Shown piece by piece: positions 43,693-54,929 of a stretch of 64,000 nucleotides of DNA. The stretch is from Brevundimonas diminuta 470-4. GTDB taxonomy: Bacteria; Pseudomonadota; Alphaproteobacteria; Caulobacterales; Caulobacteraceae. The notes under the pieces are model-generated. The model searched no databases and was not told the DNA's origin. It saw only the letters and a program-made list of their open reading frames with translations. The position numbers and the translations under genes are program-made. Where the stretch lies: the NCBI GenBank assembly GCA_000318405.1, contig KB291761.1:111027-175026 (forward strand), read 5' to 3'. The first letter of the stretch is position 1. Each line of letters opens with the position of its first letter.

Positions 43693-44106
43693 TTAGGAGC
43701 GCGCCTTCAGTTCGTCGCGGATTTCGGCCAGCAGGGCCTCGGTCGGCGTCGGCGCAGCAGGCGCCTCGGGCTCGGCGGGCTGCTCGCGGCGCAGCTTGTT
43801 GACCATCTTGACCATCAGGAAGACCACGAAGGCCACGATCAGGAACTGGATCAGGGTGTTGATGAAGGCGCCGTACTGGATGGCCACCTTCTCGACCGCC
43901 TCGGTCGCCGGGTCTTCCGGCACCAGGACCCACTCCAGCTTGGAGAAGTCCACCCGGCCCAGCAGCAGGCCGATCGGCGGCATCACCACCTGATCCACCA
44001 GACTGGTGACGATCTTGCCGAACGAGGCGCCGATGATGACCCCGACCGCCAGGTCGACGACGTTGCCGCGCGCGGCGAATTCCCGAAACTCGGACAACAG
44101 GCTCAT
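43693..44106 (-). CDS. mscL: Large-conductance mechanosensitive channel
   Basis: 137 residues, two membrane helices. The N-terminal helix EFREFAARGNVVDLAVGVIIGASFGKIV is the pore-lining signature (quoted in part: FAARGNVVDLAVGV); the second helix is FINTLIQFLIVAFVVFLMV. A cytoplasmic Pro/Ala/Glu-rich bundle ends the chain. It opens under turgor stress. It lies 25 bp downstream of ihfB on the same strand. Confidence 0.96.
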   Translation of the reverse strand: MSLLSEFREFAARGNVVDLAVGVIIGASFGKIVTSLVDQVVMPPIGLLLGRVDFSKLEWVLVPEDPATEAVEKVAIQYGAFINTLIQFLIVAFVVFLMVKMVNKLRREQPAEPEAPAAPTPTEALLAEIRDELKARS

Positions 44107-44131
44107 TTGATCTTCAGTCTTTCAGATAATG

Positions 44132-44422
44132 TCAGGCGTCGCCGGACGCGTTCAAACGCTCTCGCAGTTCCTTGCCGCTCTTGAAGAAGGGCACGGACTT
44201 GGCCGGGACCTCGACCGTTTCGCCGGTGCGGGGGTTGCGCCCCGTCCGCGCCGGTCGGCTGCGCACCGAAAAGGCGCCGAAGCCGCGAAGCTCGACACGC
44301 CCGCCTTCCGAGAGGGTTTCGGTCATGCGGCCCAGGATCACATTCACGACCCGCTCCACCTCGGCATGTGTGAGGTGCAGGTTCTCCGCCGCCAACTTCT
44401 CGATCAGTTCAGACTTGATCAT
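44132..44422 (-). CDS. ihfB: Integration host factor subunit beta
   Basis: 96 residues. HU/IHF fold: [29 protein letters not shown], and the arm [18 protein letters not shown] with the DNA-intercalating Pro. [17 protein letters not shown] ends it. It forms IHF with the alpha subunit to bend DNA. It lies at the 3' side of the aroA-cmk-rpsA block, separated from rpsA by a terminator, as in many Proteobacteria. Confidence 0.95.
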   Translation of the reverse strand: MIKSELIEKLAAENLHLTHAEVERVVNVILGRMTETLSEGGRVELRGFGAFSVRSRPARTGRNPRTGETVEVPAKSVPFFKSGKELRERLNASGDA

Positions 44423-44601
44423 TCAGGCCCCCGCCATGGTTTCACCGTCCGGGACGACACCCTAACCGCCTGTCGCCACAGGAAGAAAGGGCAAAACGCA
44501 TCGTCGTGAAGGTTTCTTGCATTCCACGGCGACAGGTTTCGCCGCCGATGGGCCGTGTGAGGAAGAAAATACGTCGCCAAGAGCCAGAGTCGCGGCCAAA
44601 G

Positions 44602-44632
44602 AAAAAGGGCGGCCGGATCGCTCCGGCCGCCC
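44602..44632 (-). terminator. Intrinsic terminator of the aroA-cmk-rpsA operon
   Basis: GGGCGGCCGGA and TCCGGCCGCCC pair perfectly (11 bp, 4-nt loop). Read on the minus strand it is followed by TTTTTC. Confidence 0.9.
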
Positions 44633-44655
44633 CGTTTCCCGAAGGGTGAGGAAAC

Positions 44656-46353
<1,698 letters not shown>

Positions 46354-46537
46354 GGAAACTCTTGAGGTTGATGAAAGGCGAAACGCGCACGACCGAGCGG
46401 ACATGCGCGAATGGGGTTTGAAAAGGGAAAGTCAGGTCGTCACGAGGCGAGGCGACACGCGCTCTGAAAAGCGCGAAATAAAGCCAGGACGCCCGCGGCC
46501 GTCGAGGAGATCGGTGCGTTGGATTTGCCCGGCGGGA

Positions 46538-47182
46538 TCAGATCCCGGCCCTGGCTCGCGCCGCCTCGACGATACGGCGGGCCGCATCGAAGGCGGCCTC
46601 TATACCCAAATCGGTCGTGTCCAGCAAGACGGCGTCGCCTGCCTGCACCATCGGGGCGTCGTCACGACCGGCGTCGCGGGCGTCGCGGCGGCGGATATCC
46701 TCCAGCATGTCCTCGAACGCGATGACCTCGCCGCGCGCGGTCAACTGCTTCCAGCGACGCTCGGCGCGCACCTCGGGAGTGGCGGCGATATAGAGCTTGG
46801 CCGGGGCGTCCGGGGCGATCACCGTGCCGATGTCGCGTCCGTCCAGCACCGCCCCGCCTGCTTGCGCGGCGAAGTCCTGCTGCAGCTTCAGCAAGGCCGC
46901 GCGCACGGCCGGATGGCTGGCCACGCGGCTGGCCGCCTCGCCCGCGCCGCGATCGGTCAGGCGCGGATTGTCGCTCAGGCTCGCCAGATCCAGCGCCTGC
47001 GCGGCCCTAGCCGCCGCCTCGGCGTCGCCCAGATCGCCGCCCGCATCCAGAACCGCCAGCCCCACGGCCCGATACAACAGGCCCGTGTCCAGATACGGCA
47101 GGCCGTAGTGGGCGGCCAGACGCGCGGCGATGGTGCCCTTGCCCGAGGCGGCTGGGCCGTCGACGGCGATGACGAGGCTCAT
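46538..47182 (-). CDS. cmk: Cytidylate kinase
   Basis: 214 residues. Phosphorylates CMP and dCMP using ATP. P-loop [13 protein letters not shown] at residues 5-17, NMP-binding region [14 protein letters not shown], and the conserved [13 protein letters not shown] with the CMP-contacting Asp/Arg. [13 protein letters not shown] is the lid region. Its ATG overlaps the aroA stop by 4 nt. Confidence 0.96.
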   Translation of the reverse strand: MSLVIAVDGPAASGKGTIAARLAAHYGLPYLDTGLLYRAVGLAVLDAGGDLGDAEAAARAAQALDLASLSDNPRLTDRGAGEAASRVASHPAVRAALLKLQQDFAAQAGGAVLDGRDIGTVIAPDAPAKLYIAATPEVRAERRWKQLTARGEVIAFEDMLEDIRRRDARDAGRDDAPMVQAGDAVLLDTTDLGIEAAFDAARRIVEAARARAGI

Positions 47183-48519
47183 GCTGCATCTCCCTGGACA
47201 ATATTACCGCCCAGCCCGTTCATCATCTCGACAAAACCGGGGAAGCTGGTGGCGATCATCTCCGGGTCGCGGACCGAGACGGGCTGCTGCGCGGCCAGAC
47301 CCAGCACCAGATGGCTCATGGCGATGCGGTGATCGTGGGCGGTGTCGACGGTCGCGCCGCCCTTCACAGCCCCTCCCGTGACGATGAAGCCCTCCGGCTC
47401 CTCCTGCACCTGAACGCCGCAGGCCGTCAGGCCCGCCGCCATCAGGGCGATGCGATCGCTTTCCTTGACCCGCATCTCGCCGATGCCGCGCATGACGGTC
47501 TCGCCTTCAGCGAAGGCGGCGGTCACCGCCAGGATTGGATATTCGTCGATCATGGAGGCCGCGCGATCTTCGGGGACGACGATCCCCTTCAGCGCCGAAT
47601 GACGGGCGGTGATGTCGCCGACCTCTTCGCCCCCAGCCATGCGGCGGTTGGCGATGGTCAGGTCCGCGCCCATGTCGATCCAGGTCTGGAACAGGCCGGC
47701 GCGAAGCGGATTGAGCATCACGCCCTCAACCGTCACCTGCGACCCCGGAACCACCAGCGCCGCCGCCAGAGGAAAGGCCGCCGAGGACGGGTCGCCCGGC
47801 ACGGCGACATGGGTTCCCTTGAGTTGCTGACCGCCCGGCAGGCGGATGCGCCAGCCCTCGCCCTGCTCGCTCACCTCGACCTCGGCGCCGAAGGCGCGCA
47901 GCATCCGTTCGGTATGGTCGCGGCTCTTCTCCGGCTCGACCACGACCGTCTCGCCTTCCGCATTCAGCCCGGCCAGCAGGATGGCCGACTTCACCTGCGC
48001 CGAGGCGACGCTCTGGACGAAGGTCACGCCCTTCAGCCCGCCGCCATGCAGGGTCAGCGGCACCCGGTCCTCGGCCGCGTTCCAGTCGAAGCGGGCGCCC
48101 ATGTCGGCCAGCGGCCCGGTGACGCGCTTCATCGGCCGTTTGCGCAAGGAAACGTCGCCGTCGAACGTCGCGGTCAGCTCATAGCCCGCGACCGCCCCCA
48201 GCAGCAGGCGCACCCCGGTCCCTGCGTTGCCGCAGTCGATGACGCCTTCAGGCGAGCGCAGCGGGCCGCGCCCCTCGACCCGCCAGCGGCCCTCGCCGAC
48301 CCGTTCGACCGAGGCGCCGAGAGCCTGCATGGCGCGGCCGGTGGCCAGGATGTCGTCGCCCTCCAGCAGCCCTTCGATCTCGGTCACACCCTCGGCCATG
48401 CCGCCGAAGATCAGGGCGCGGTGCGACATCGACTTGTCGCCCGGCGCGCGCACCACGCCTTTGAGGCCTGATTTGACGCCGGAAACCGGGGACGCGGTGA
48501 AGGTCTGGGGAGTGCTCAC
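47179..48519 (-). CDS. aroA: 5-Enolpyruvylshikimate-3-phosphate synthase
   Basis: 446 residues from GTG 48519 ([15 protein letters not shown]); the longer frame to 48927 is a shadow of the neighbour gene. It catalyses the penultimate step to chorismate. [20 protein letters not shown] holds the catalytic Lys, [16 protein letters not shown] the PEP site, and the late [10 protein letters not shown] and [10 protein letters not shown] regions are conserved. The LPGNAGTxxR motif is varied to GNAGTGVR as in class II synthases. It overlaps cmk by 4 nt. Confidence 0.95.
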   Translation of the reverse strand: MSTPQTFTASPVSGVKSGLKGVVRAPGDKSMSHRALIFGGMAEGVTEIEGLLEGDDILATGRAMQALGASVERVGEGRWRVEGRGPLRSPEGVIDCGNAGTGVRLLLGAVAGYELTATFDGDVSLRKRPMKRVTGPLADMGARFDWNAAEDRVPLTLHGGGLKGVTFVQSVASAQVKSAILLAGLNAEGETVVVEPEKSRDHTERMLRAFGAEVEVSEQGEGWRIRLPGGQQLKGTHVAVPGDPSSAAFPLAAALVVPGSQVTVEGVMLNPLRAGLFQTWIDMGADLTIANRRMAGGEEVGDITARHSALKGIVVPEDRAASMIDEYPILAVTAAFAEGETVMRGIGEMRVKESDRIALMAAGLTACGVQVQEEPEGFIVTGGAVKGGATVDTAHDHRIAMSHLVLGLAAQQPVSVRDPEMIATSFPGFVEMMNGLGGNIVQGDAA

Positions 48520-48654
48520 CCTGATGCAGGCTCCGGTTGTCAGGAGGGCCGCGAAACGCGCGGAAAAGAAGGCTTTTGACAGCGGCCCCCGCCAGTGGCA
48601 AGGGAGCCGCCCTATTTCCGATTTTCCCCTTAAACCCGCCGAAGGTCTAATCAC

Positions 48655-49119
48655 GTGGCCAATCCCGAACTGGGCCAAAAGCAGGTCTGCCCGAACTGCC
48701 AGGCCAAATTCTACGATCTGAACCGTCGCCCGGCTCGTTGCCCCAAGTGCGACACCGAGTTCGACCCGATGGAAGAAGCGGTCCGCAGCCGTCGCGCGCG
48801 TCGCGGCGCCGGCTTCGCGGCTGACGACGAGGAGGCCGAAGATCAGGTCGCCGACAAGTCCGCTGACGCCGACGAAGAAGAAGAGGACGCCGAAGGCTCC
48901 ACCCCCGAGATCGACCAGGAAGGCCATGAGCCGATCCTGACGCCGGACGACGACGACGGCGAGCCCGGCGCAGACGACGCCGGCATGGGCTCGGCCGACG
49001 GCGACGATGACGACGACGTCCTGGATGATGACGACGACGATTCCGTGCCCTTCATCGAGGACGAAGACGACGACGATCTCGACGAAGAGCTGACCAAGCC
49101 GTCGCGCGACGACGACTAA
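48655..49119 (+). CDS. TIGR02300 (FYDLN acid) family protein
   Basis: 154 residues from GTG 48655. The N-terminal 45 residues contain two CxxC pairs ([22 protein letters not shown]) forming a zinc ribbon with the FYDLNR motif that names the family. The rest is a highly acidic, low-complexity tail rich in Asp and Glu (net strongly negative). The role is unknown; the gene is divergent from aroA in many alphaproteobacteria. A tRNA gene follows. Confidence 0.9.
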   Translation: MANPELGQKQVCPNCQAKFYDLNRRPARCPKCDTEFDPMEEAVRSRRARRGAGFAADDEEAEDQVADKSADADEEEEDAEGSTPEIDQEGHEPILTPDDDDGEPGADDAGMGSADGDDDDDVLDDDDDDSVPFIEDEDDDDLDEELTKPSRDDD

Positions 49120-49204
49120 AGGGTCAAGGTTCGGAAAAATAAGCGGAAAAAAATGTGTCAGACCCGCTTGATCTTCAAAACGGCCTGACCTAGTTTCCGC
49201 GCCT

Positions 49205-49231
49205 CGCCGGGAGGGAGCTTCTCTCCCGGCG
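49205..49231 (+). terminator. Terminator-like hairpin before the tRNA genes
   Basis: CGCCGGGA and TCCCGGCG pair over an 11-nt loop; no clear T-run follows. Confidence 0.5.
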
Positions 49232-49249
49232 GGACCGACCGAAAGGTTC

Positions 49250-49325
<76 letters not shown>

Positions 49326-49326
49326 T

Positions 49327-49359
49327 CGAAGGCCTCGCGGAACGCCCGCGGGGCCTTCG
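49327..49359 (+). terminator. Terminator after the first tRNA-Ala
   Basis: CGAAGGCC pairs with GGCCTTCG, with TCGCGG/CCGCGG pairing inside, then TCCTTTCC. Confidence 0.8.
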
Positions 49360-49414
49360 TCCTTTCCAGACTTTCCGTCTGGCGGTCGATCACATAACCC
49401 AGCCGATACGGCAC

Positions 49415-49490
<76 letters not shown>

Positions 49491-49491
49491 C

Positions 49492-49523
49492 CGAAGGCCT
49501 CGCGGAGCCCCGCGAGGCCTTCG
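49492..49523 (+). terminator. Terminator after the second tRNA-Ala
   Basis: CGAAGGCCTCGCGG and CCGCGAGGCCTTCG form a perfect 14-bp stem, then TCCTTTCC. It is nearly the same as the terminator of the first copy, so the whole cassette looks duplicated. Confidence 0.85.
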
Positions 49524-49550
49524 TCCTTTCCGGCTCCCTCTTTCCGATAT

Positions 49551-51167
49551 TCAGGCGGGCATGGCCCGTTCCAGCACCGCCCGCTGGTCCACCTCGACCT
49601 CATAGGCGCCATAGGCCATGCCGCGCGGGCGCAGGCGAAGGGCGATGAAGGCCTCCGCCGAGGGACTGTTCATTTCCAGCAGAGCCGCCGCCTGGGCCGC
49701 CAGCGCCAGCCGCTCGACCGCCAATCGCGCCCCCGCCTCGTTCGTCGTCAGGTCCAGCCCGGCGATGAAGCGGTCATAGTCGGCCGACTTCCCCGTCTGC
49801 GACGCCAGCCAGTCACGCAGGGCCTCGACCGCCTCCGGCTCGCGCCCCGCCGCGCGCAGCACGTCCAGGGCGATGACATTGCCCGAGCCTTCCCAGATGG
49901 CGTTCAGCGGCGACTGGCGGAACAGGCGCGGCATCGGCCCGGTCTCGACGTATCCGGCGCCGCCCAGCGCCTCCATCGCCTCATAGATCATGTTCGGCGC
50001 ACGCTTGCAGACCCAGTATTTGGCCACCGGCGTCAGCAGACGCCCCACGGCGTCGTCCGTATCAAAAGTCGCGGCCAACCGCATCGACAACGCCGTCGCC
50101 GCCTCGCTCTCGACCGCCAGATCGGTCAGGACGGCGGCCATCATCGGCTGGTCGATCAGCCGCTTCTGGAAGGCGGTGCGGTGGGCGGCGTGCCACGCCG
50201 CCTGCGCCAGAGCGCCGCGCATCTGCAGCGCCGAGCCGACCACGCAGTCCAGCCGCGTGTGCTGGACCATACGGATGATGGTGGCGACGCCGCGCCCCTC
50301 GTCGCCCAGCCGCTGGGCCAGGGCGCCGTGATACTCGACCTCGGACGAGGCGTTGGAGCGGTCGCCCATCTTGTCCTTCAGCCGCATGACGCGGAAGCCC
50401 GCATTGCGCGTCCCGTCCGGCAGCCAGCGCGGCAGGATGAAGCAGGTCAGCCCGCCCGGCGCATAGGCCAGCGTCAGGAAGGCGTCGCACATCGGCGCCG
50501 AACAGAACCACTTGTGCCCGGTCAGGGAATACCAGCCGTCCTCACCCACAGGCTCCGCACGGGTGGTGTTGGCGCGCACGTCCGAGCCGCCCTGCTTCTC
50601 GGTCATGGCCATGCCCAGCGTCACGCCCGCCTTCTCGCCCGCCGGGCGCACCGCCGGGTCATAGCGGCCGGACAGCACGCCTTTGATCCACGGCTCGCCC
50701 GCGGCCGGATCGGCCTGAAGCGCCGCGACCGAGGCGTAGGTCATGGTCATGGGGCAACTGGTCCCCGAATCCGCCTGGCCGGTCAGAAACAGGATCGCCG
50801 CGTGCAGCAGATGCCCATTCGGCGTCCCGTCCCAGGCGCTGGCGGCGAACCCTGCGCCCAGCCCCAGATCCATCAGCTGGTGATAGGCGGGGTGAAACGT
50901 CACCTCGTCGATGCGGCGGCCGTAACGGTCATGCGTATCCAGCACTGGCGTCACCCGATTGGCCTGCACGCCCCAGTCGATCACCTCGGCCGAGCCGCAG
51001 CGAAGGCCCAGATCGGTCAGCCGCTCGACATGCCCGCCTCCGCCCCAATGGCGCACCGCGTCATGCAGAGCCCTGTCGTCCGTGAACAGGTCGACGTCTT
51101 CCAGCGGCGGAACCTGATTGGACACCTCATGGGTGTCGAGCCGCTCGACGGGACGAAAGGCGGACAT
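49551..51167 (-). CDS. aidB: AidB-like acyl-CoA dehydrogenase
   Basis: 538 residues from ATG 51167 with AGGAGG 7 nt upstream; the longer frame is not supported. Acyl-CoA dehydrogenase fold with FAD. AidB-specific features: HEVSNQVPPLEDVDLFTDD at the N-terminus, AGVTLGMAMTEKQGGSDVRANTTRAE (in part: MAMTEKQGGSDV), LTGHKWFCSAPMCDAFL, LKDKMGDRSNASSEVEY and PLNAIWEGSGNVIALDVLRA. E. coli AidB binds DNA during the alkylation response; whether this one does is not shown. It is convergent with the tRNA genes. Confidence 0.88.
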   Translation of the reverse strand: MSAFRPVERLDTHEVSNQVPPLEDVDLFTDDRALHDAVRHWGGGGHVERLTDLGLRCGSAEVIDWGVQANRVTPVLDTHDRYGRRIDEVTFHPAYHQLMDLGLGAGFAASAWDGTPNGHLLHAAILFLTGQADSGTSCPMTMTYASVAALQADPAAGEPWIKGVLSGRYDPAVRPAGEKAGVTLGMAMTEKQGGSDVRANTTRAEPVGEDGWYSLTGHKWFCSAPMCDAFLTLAYAPGGLTCFILPRWLPDGTRNAGFRVMRLKDKMGDRSNASSEVEYHGALAQRLGDEGRGVATIIRMVQHTRLDCVVGSALQMRGALAQAAWHAAHRTAFQKRLIDQPMMAAVLTDLAVESEAATALSMRLAATFDTDDAVGRLLTPVAKYWVCKRAPNMIYEAMEALGGAGYVETGPMPRLFRQSPLNAIWEGSGNVIALDVLRAAGREPEAVEALRDWLASQTGKSADYDRFIAGLDLTTNEAGARLAVERLALAAQAAALLEMNSPSAEAFIALRLRPRGMAYGAYEVEVDQRAVLERAMPA

Positions 51168-51487
51168 GGCGAGCCTCCTGACTTGGGCGAAGAGGATGGC
51201 ACGGGCGGGCGACGGCGGCGACCCTCTCCCGGCGTGAGAGGGCTTGAGCGCACAAGAGCGCAGCGATCCTTCTTGCGCGAAAGGGTGAGGGTTCGCGGTT
51301 GATGAGTTCGCGCGACCGCTTACGCCGGCTGGGGGCAGCCCCCCTTTCGCCTTAGCCAATCACCTTGGGCTCTTGGACGGCGTTGGGTATGTCCTTCACA
51401 GGCGCCCGATTTTCGGCCGTTTGCAGCGACGAGCTTGGCACGAGCGGGCACGGGCGCCCGGGCGAGCGTCCTGACGCGCGCCCGCGC
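51168..51487. other. Intergenic region with dispersed repeat
   Basis: At 51229-51297 a CCCTCTCCCGGCG...GAGAGGG-type element with GAGCGCACAAGAGCGCAGCG resembles the dispersed repeat seen near 56.3 and 60.6 kb. GGGGGCAGCCCCCC forms a small hairpin near 51330. No gene is supported. Confidence 0.5.
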
Positions 51488-51571
51488 GCCCAGCTCATGG
51501 TCATGATGCAGCATGGCGATCGGCGTCGCCGCCATGGCCAGGATCATCACCCCATATCCGGTGGCGGCCCG
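51488..51571 (-). pseudogene. Possible MFS transporter remnant (minus strand)
   Basis: The minus-strand frame reads ATGYGVMILAMAATPIAMLHH followed by DHELG, resembling a membrane helix pair of MFS transporters, then loses any family resemblance. Short and uncertain; the surrounding frame becomes Arg/Ala-rich noise. Confidence 0.35.
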
Positions 51572-51600
51572 CCTCGACGCGACTGGCCGGACGGGACACG

Positions 51601-51777
51601 GATCTGGCCCAGTCGATGATCGTCACGACCTGGAACCTCGCCATCGCCGGCGGAGGCGTCTTTGGTGGAGCGATCGTCGGGTTCGGGAGCGCTGGAGACC
51701 TGGCGTGGAGCGCCGTCCTTCTGCTCGCGCTTACGGGTTGCGTGGTCTTTCTGAATCGCAGGGTGGGTTTTGGCTAA
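51601..51777 (+). pseudogene. C-terminal fragment of an MFS transporter
   Basis: An uninterrupted 58-codon frame ending in TAA reads DLAQSMIVTTWNLAIAGGG, VFGGAIVGFGSAGDLAWSA, VLLLALTGCVVFLNRRVGFG (consecutive). This matches the last two helices of DHA1-type sugar/drug exporters, and codon choice is like that of real genes. No start or N-terminal domains lie upstream in any frame, so the gene has been truncated. Continuity with 51513-51600 would need a frameshift. Confidence 0.7.
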
Positions 51778-51971
51778 AGCGCATTCAAGCGACCTGGATG
51801 CGGCAGGATCAGTCATTGGCGTCGGCGCGAAAAGCCGACACTGGCAGCGGCCAGGCGCTTGACCCCGCCCAGCCCGTTGCTGACCTTTAACCCGCCCACA
51901 TGACCGAGGTTTAACTGGCGGCCTGCCGGATCTTCTGACTACCAAAGCCTGAAATTTGATTTTGGTCAGCC

Positions 51972-53009
51972 ATGCTCCTTACCCTGCTCGCCGCCCTCTC
52001 GCTGACACAACAGCCTTCCGAACGTTTCAACGCTGAGACGCGCATCAAGGACGCTGTCGCTGTCATTCGCCCCGTCGCCTATCGCAGCCCGCAGGTCGAC
52101 TGGGACGTTCTGACTGAGGACATGCGCCATCGCGCCGAAGGCGCGCGCGACGATGTCGACATGCTTCCGGCATGGGCGGCCATGGCGCATGGATTGGGCG
52201 ACGGCCATTCCTTCGTTCAACCGGCCCCCGAAGCGATCGCCGCTTGGCGCGAGCGGTACGGCGACCGCCCGCTCCTGCCGGATGTCCCGCCTCGGCCTCG
52301 TCCCGGTTCGCCGTTCATGAAGCGGGCGGAGATCGAAGCCCACACGCTTGCTGTCGGCTCCGATCATGACGCTGAGCTGATCACCGTGCCCTCCGTCTCT
52401 GGGTTTGGTGAAAAGGCCATCGCCTACGCCTCTCGCCTGTTCGGCGCCGTCGCCGACGCCGGCCCGCGCACCTGCGGCTATGTCCTGGACCTGAGAGGCA
52501 ATACAGGCGGCAATGTGTGGCCGATGCTGATCGGACTTTCGGGTCTGCTCGGGGACGGTCCGCAAGGCCGGAGCGAGGACGCCGACGGACTTGTCGAGGA
52601 CTATGCCACGCTGAAGGAGGGCTCTGCGGTCGTGCTCGCCGAACAGGGCCGCGGTCTGACCATGATGACGATCGCCAACTGGCGCCCGATCCCATCGCTC
52701 GCCGCCGCACCCGTCGCGCTTCTTCTGGATGACGCGACCGCCAGTTCCGGCGAGGGCGTTGCTGTCGCCTTCGCCGGCCGGGCGCTCACACGCAGCTTCG
52801 GCGCCCGCACCTATGGCGTCGCCTCCTCGAACGAGGGGTATCCTCTGGCCGACGGCACCAATGTGGTCGTGACCACGGCCATGATGATGGATCGGAATGG
52901 CCGAACCTACCCCGAGGGGATTGAGCCGGACCAGGTCATCGATGGTGAAGGCGAAGATACCGTAGCCGCCGCCCGTACCTGGCTCGCCCTTCAGCCCGCC
53001 TGCAAATAA
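51972..53009 (+). CDS. S41-family C-terminal-processing-like peptidase
   Basis: 345 residues with a short signal-like N-terminus (MLLTLLAALSLTQQPSE). The S41 core is recognisable: CGYVLDLRGNTGGNVWPML, VALLLDDATASSGEGVAVAF with the nucleophile Ser258 or Ser259, and TYGVASSNEGYPLADGT and GIEPDQVI further on. The PDZ domain of CtpA-type enzymes is absent, as in the tricorn/IRBP-like branch. Target unknown. It lies in the lower-GC accessory stretch between MFS debris and a second peptidase. Confidence 0.85.
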   Translation: MLLTLLAALSLTQQPSERFNAETRIKDAVAVIRPVAYRSPQVDWDVLTEDMRHRAEGARDDVDMLPAWAAMAHGLGDGHSFVQPAPEAIAAWRERYGDRPLLPDVPPRPRPGSPFMKRAEIEAHTLAVGSDHDAELITVPSVSGFGEKAIAYASRLFGAVADAGPRTCGYVLDLRGNTGGNVWPMLIGLSGLLGDGPQGRSEDADGLVEDYATLKEGSAVVLAEQGRGLTMMTIANWRPIPSLAAAPVALLLDDATASSGEGVAVAFAGRALTRSFGARTYGVASSNEGYPLADGTNVVVTTAMMMDRNGRTYPEGIEPDQVIDGEGEDTVAAARTWLALQPACK

Positions 53010-53322
53010 CGCTGCGTGGCCTGGAGGCAGGATTTTCGAGCTTCGTTTGCATTGAACGAACCCACACGCCATCGGAGATGACAATCGCCCGCTTTCTCCA
53101 TCCGGCGGAGCTCGAGCGGACCCAACACCTAGGTCGCCTCAGCGCCAGGGCCGGTCATTGCAGCCCGTCCAGAAAGACGACATCCAGCGACCGCGATGAG
53201 TGTCTGCTCCTCGGCCTACCGATAAGGTCATGGATCGCCACCTAAGCGAACTTCGCTTCACGACCCTTCTGACATTAGGCGGTTCTGCTTGGGGCCTTTC
53301 CGCTTTCTTGAGACTTTGCGCA
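53010..53322. other. 313-bp intergenic region
   Basis: Sequence is less GC-rich than the surroundings. It holds a 38-bp repeat copy (53244-53281). Short frames have no family features. Presumably contains the promoter for the 53323 gene. Confidence 0.5.
53244..53281 (+). repeat. Dispersed repeat, copy 1
   Basis: Begins AAGCGAACTTCGCTT (palindromic), continues CACGACCCTTC and ends TGACATTAGGCG. Copy 2 is at 54891-54929 in the same direction. Confidence 0.8.
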
Positions 53323-54882
53323 ATGAAAACGATCCTGACCGCCCTCGCGACACTTGGCTTGTCGCTTTTCGCCACAGGAGCGTCCGCGCAGAGCGTCACG
53401 CTCGAAGGGACCCCGGATGGCGTAGAAGCACATTATCGCGGACAGGCTGCTTCCCCATTTGTGTTTGCTGACCCCGGTATCGATCGCAGTGATTGGGATT
53501 TGAGCGGCCTGCAACGGAATGAACCCGGCGCGAGCGATGCCGTCGGGTTCACACTGGCGCTGCGGCCCGACAGCACAGAGGCGGGTCGAGGCTATATCGC
53601 CCTCGCGCGGGTGGGCGAAGGCTATGTTGTCTATGGACCGGCCCTTGCGGGTGCGGATACGACCCTATCGCTTGCCGCCGGAGGCCCTGCATCGTGGACA
53701 GCCTGGCCTTCGACCGGCGCAGACGGCTACGTCTATTTCGGCCCTGCGGATTACATTCAGTCGCGACCCGGACGCACGGAGATCGCCGCACCGGATATGC
53801 CCTCGAGCCTCAGGCACACGGTGTTCACGGCGTTCGCCGACGCCCTGGCCTTCTATGAAGGCCGCTTCGGCCCGCTTCCCCAAAGCCCGACACTGGTCGT
53901 AACCATGCAGGGCGCAGGACCGTCAACCATCAGAGCCGATGTGACAGACACGGGCGTGATCTCGGCCCGGCTTAACGGCGAAGCGTGGCGGAATCCATCC
54001 GAAGCCGCGCTTTCCGAGATCGACACGGTGACGTTTCACGAGACCGCACACCTCTGGAATAGTCATTTCGCCCGGCCCGCCGAAGGCTCGCCGTGGCTGC
54101 ACGAGGGCGGGGCTCAATACCTGGCGCTGGTCGCAGCAGTCTCTACGGGCCACCTGACGGAAGCAGCCGCGCGTGAAAGTCTGGGATCGAACCTGACCGA
54201 CTGCCGTAATCGGCTTGGGACCCGCGACAATGTCAGCAACCGTATGGTCGCAGGTTCAGCCGTCTACGACTGCGGCGTCCTTGTTCAATGGCTCGCGGAT
54301 ATGGAGTTGCGGCAAGCCTCATCTGGGACGCTCGGCATCGTGGATCGCTGGGCGGCCATGATCGGCGCGGCGCGTAACGGTCAAGCCGCCTACAACCCCC
54401 AGAACTTTCGCGCTGGACTGAACGAGGACTCGGCTGTGACTCTGCTCTTCGATGGGCCGGCCGAGGCGCGGTGGAACTCGATCGAGGCGCGGCTGATCGA
54501 TCTGGGGGTCGCCTGGATTAACAGGCCGTCGGACGAGGATTATCTGGCCGCGACCTTGTCGCGCCTGAACATGGAAAACTGCGCTCCTGGCTCTTCGACC
54601 GGCTTCTATGTCCGGGATGGATTCATCCAGATGGACAACGCCTCCACGTGCGGCGCACTTTCTGACGATCTGGAAATCGGCACTGTTGAAGGCTTCGATC
54701 CCTTGACCGAGTCTCATGCCATGTTCGAGGCCGTTCAATCCCAATGCGCCGCGCGAGGCATGGTGCATGTCGTCCGTCGAAACACCACCCAGGTTTTGTC
54801 AGCGACGTGCAACACGGCGTTGGCGGAGCCGATAGCCTATGCGCTCACCCAAAGTCCTGCGATCAGCGTGCACGTCCGCTAA
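53323..54882 (+). CDS. Secreted gluzincin-type metallopeptidase (M1/M61-like)
   Basis: 519 residues from ATG 53323, which is followed by a clear signal peptide (MKTILTALATLGLSLFATG, cut at ASA-QS). Zinc motif HETAH at residues 239-243 and a third ligand Glu261 in HEGGAQYL, spacing HExxH-x18-E as in M1 and M61 peptidases. The N-terminal ~200 residues are beta-rich and there is a Cys-containing C-terminal region (ENCAPGSST, STCGALS) likely disulfide-bonded. Substrate unknown. Direct repeats flank it at 53244 and 54891. Confidence 0.75.
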   Translation: MKTILTALATLGLSLFATGASAQSVTLEGTPDGVEAHYRGQAASPFVFADPGIDRSDWDLSGLQRNEPGASDAVGFTLALRPDSTEAGRGYIALARVGEGYVVYGPALAGADTTLSLAAGGPASWTAWPSTGADGYVYFGPADYIQSRPGRTEIAAPDMPSSLRHTVFTAFADALAFYEGRFGPLPQSPTLVVTMQGAGPSTIRADVTDTGVISARLNGEAWRNPSEAALSEIDTVTFHETAHLWNSHFARPAEGSPWLHEGGAQYLALVAAVSTGHLTEAAARESLGSNLTDCRNRLGTRDNVSNRMVAGSAVYDCGVLVQWLADMELRQASSGTLGIVDRWAAMIGAARNGQAAYNPQNFRAGLNEDSAVTLLFDGPAEARWNSIEARLIDLGVAWINRPSDEDYLAATLSRLNMENCAPGSSTGFYVRDGFIQMDNASTCGALSDDLEIGTVEGFDPLTESHAMFEAVQSQCAARGMVHVVRRNTTQVLSATCNTALAEPIAYALTQSPAISVHVR

Positions 54883-54890
54883 CACCCCTC

Positions 54891-54929
54891 AAGCGAACTG
54901 CGCTTCACGACCCAAGGCTGACATTAGCG
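54891..54929 (+). repeat. Dispersed repeat, copy 2
   Basis: AAGCGAACTGCGCTT, CACGACCCAAGGC and TGACATTAGCG. It differs from copy 1 mainly by a few bases and a short indel in the middle. Its TTA supplies the stop codon of the lrp-type gene on the other strand. Confidence 0.8.

Noticed and set aside
51513-51890. 125-codon plus-strand frame
   Set aside because: It is in a different frame from the MFS fragment and becomes Arg-rich; probably part of a frameshifted remnant at best.
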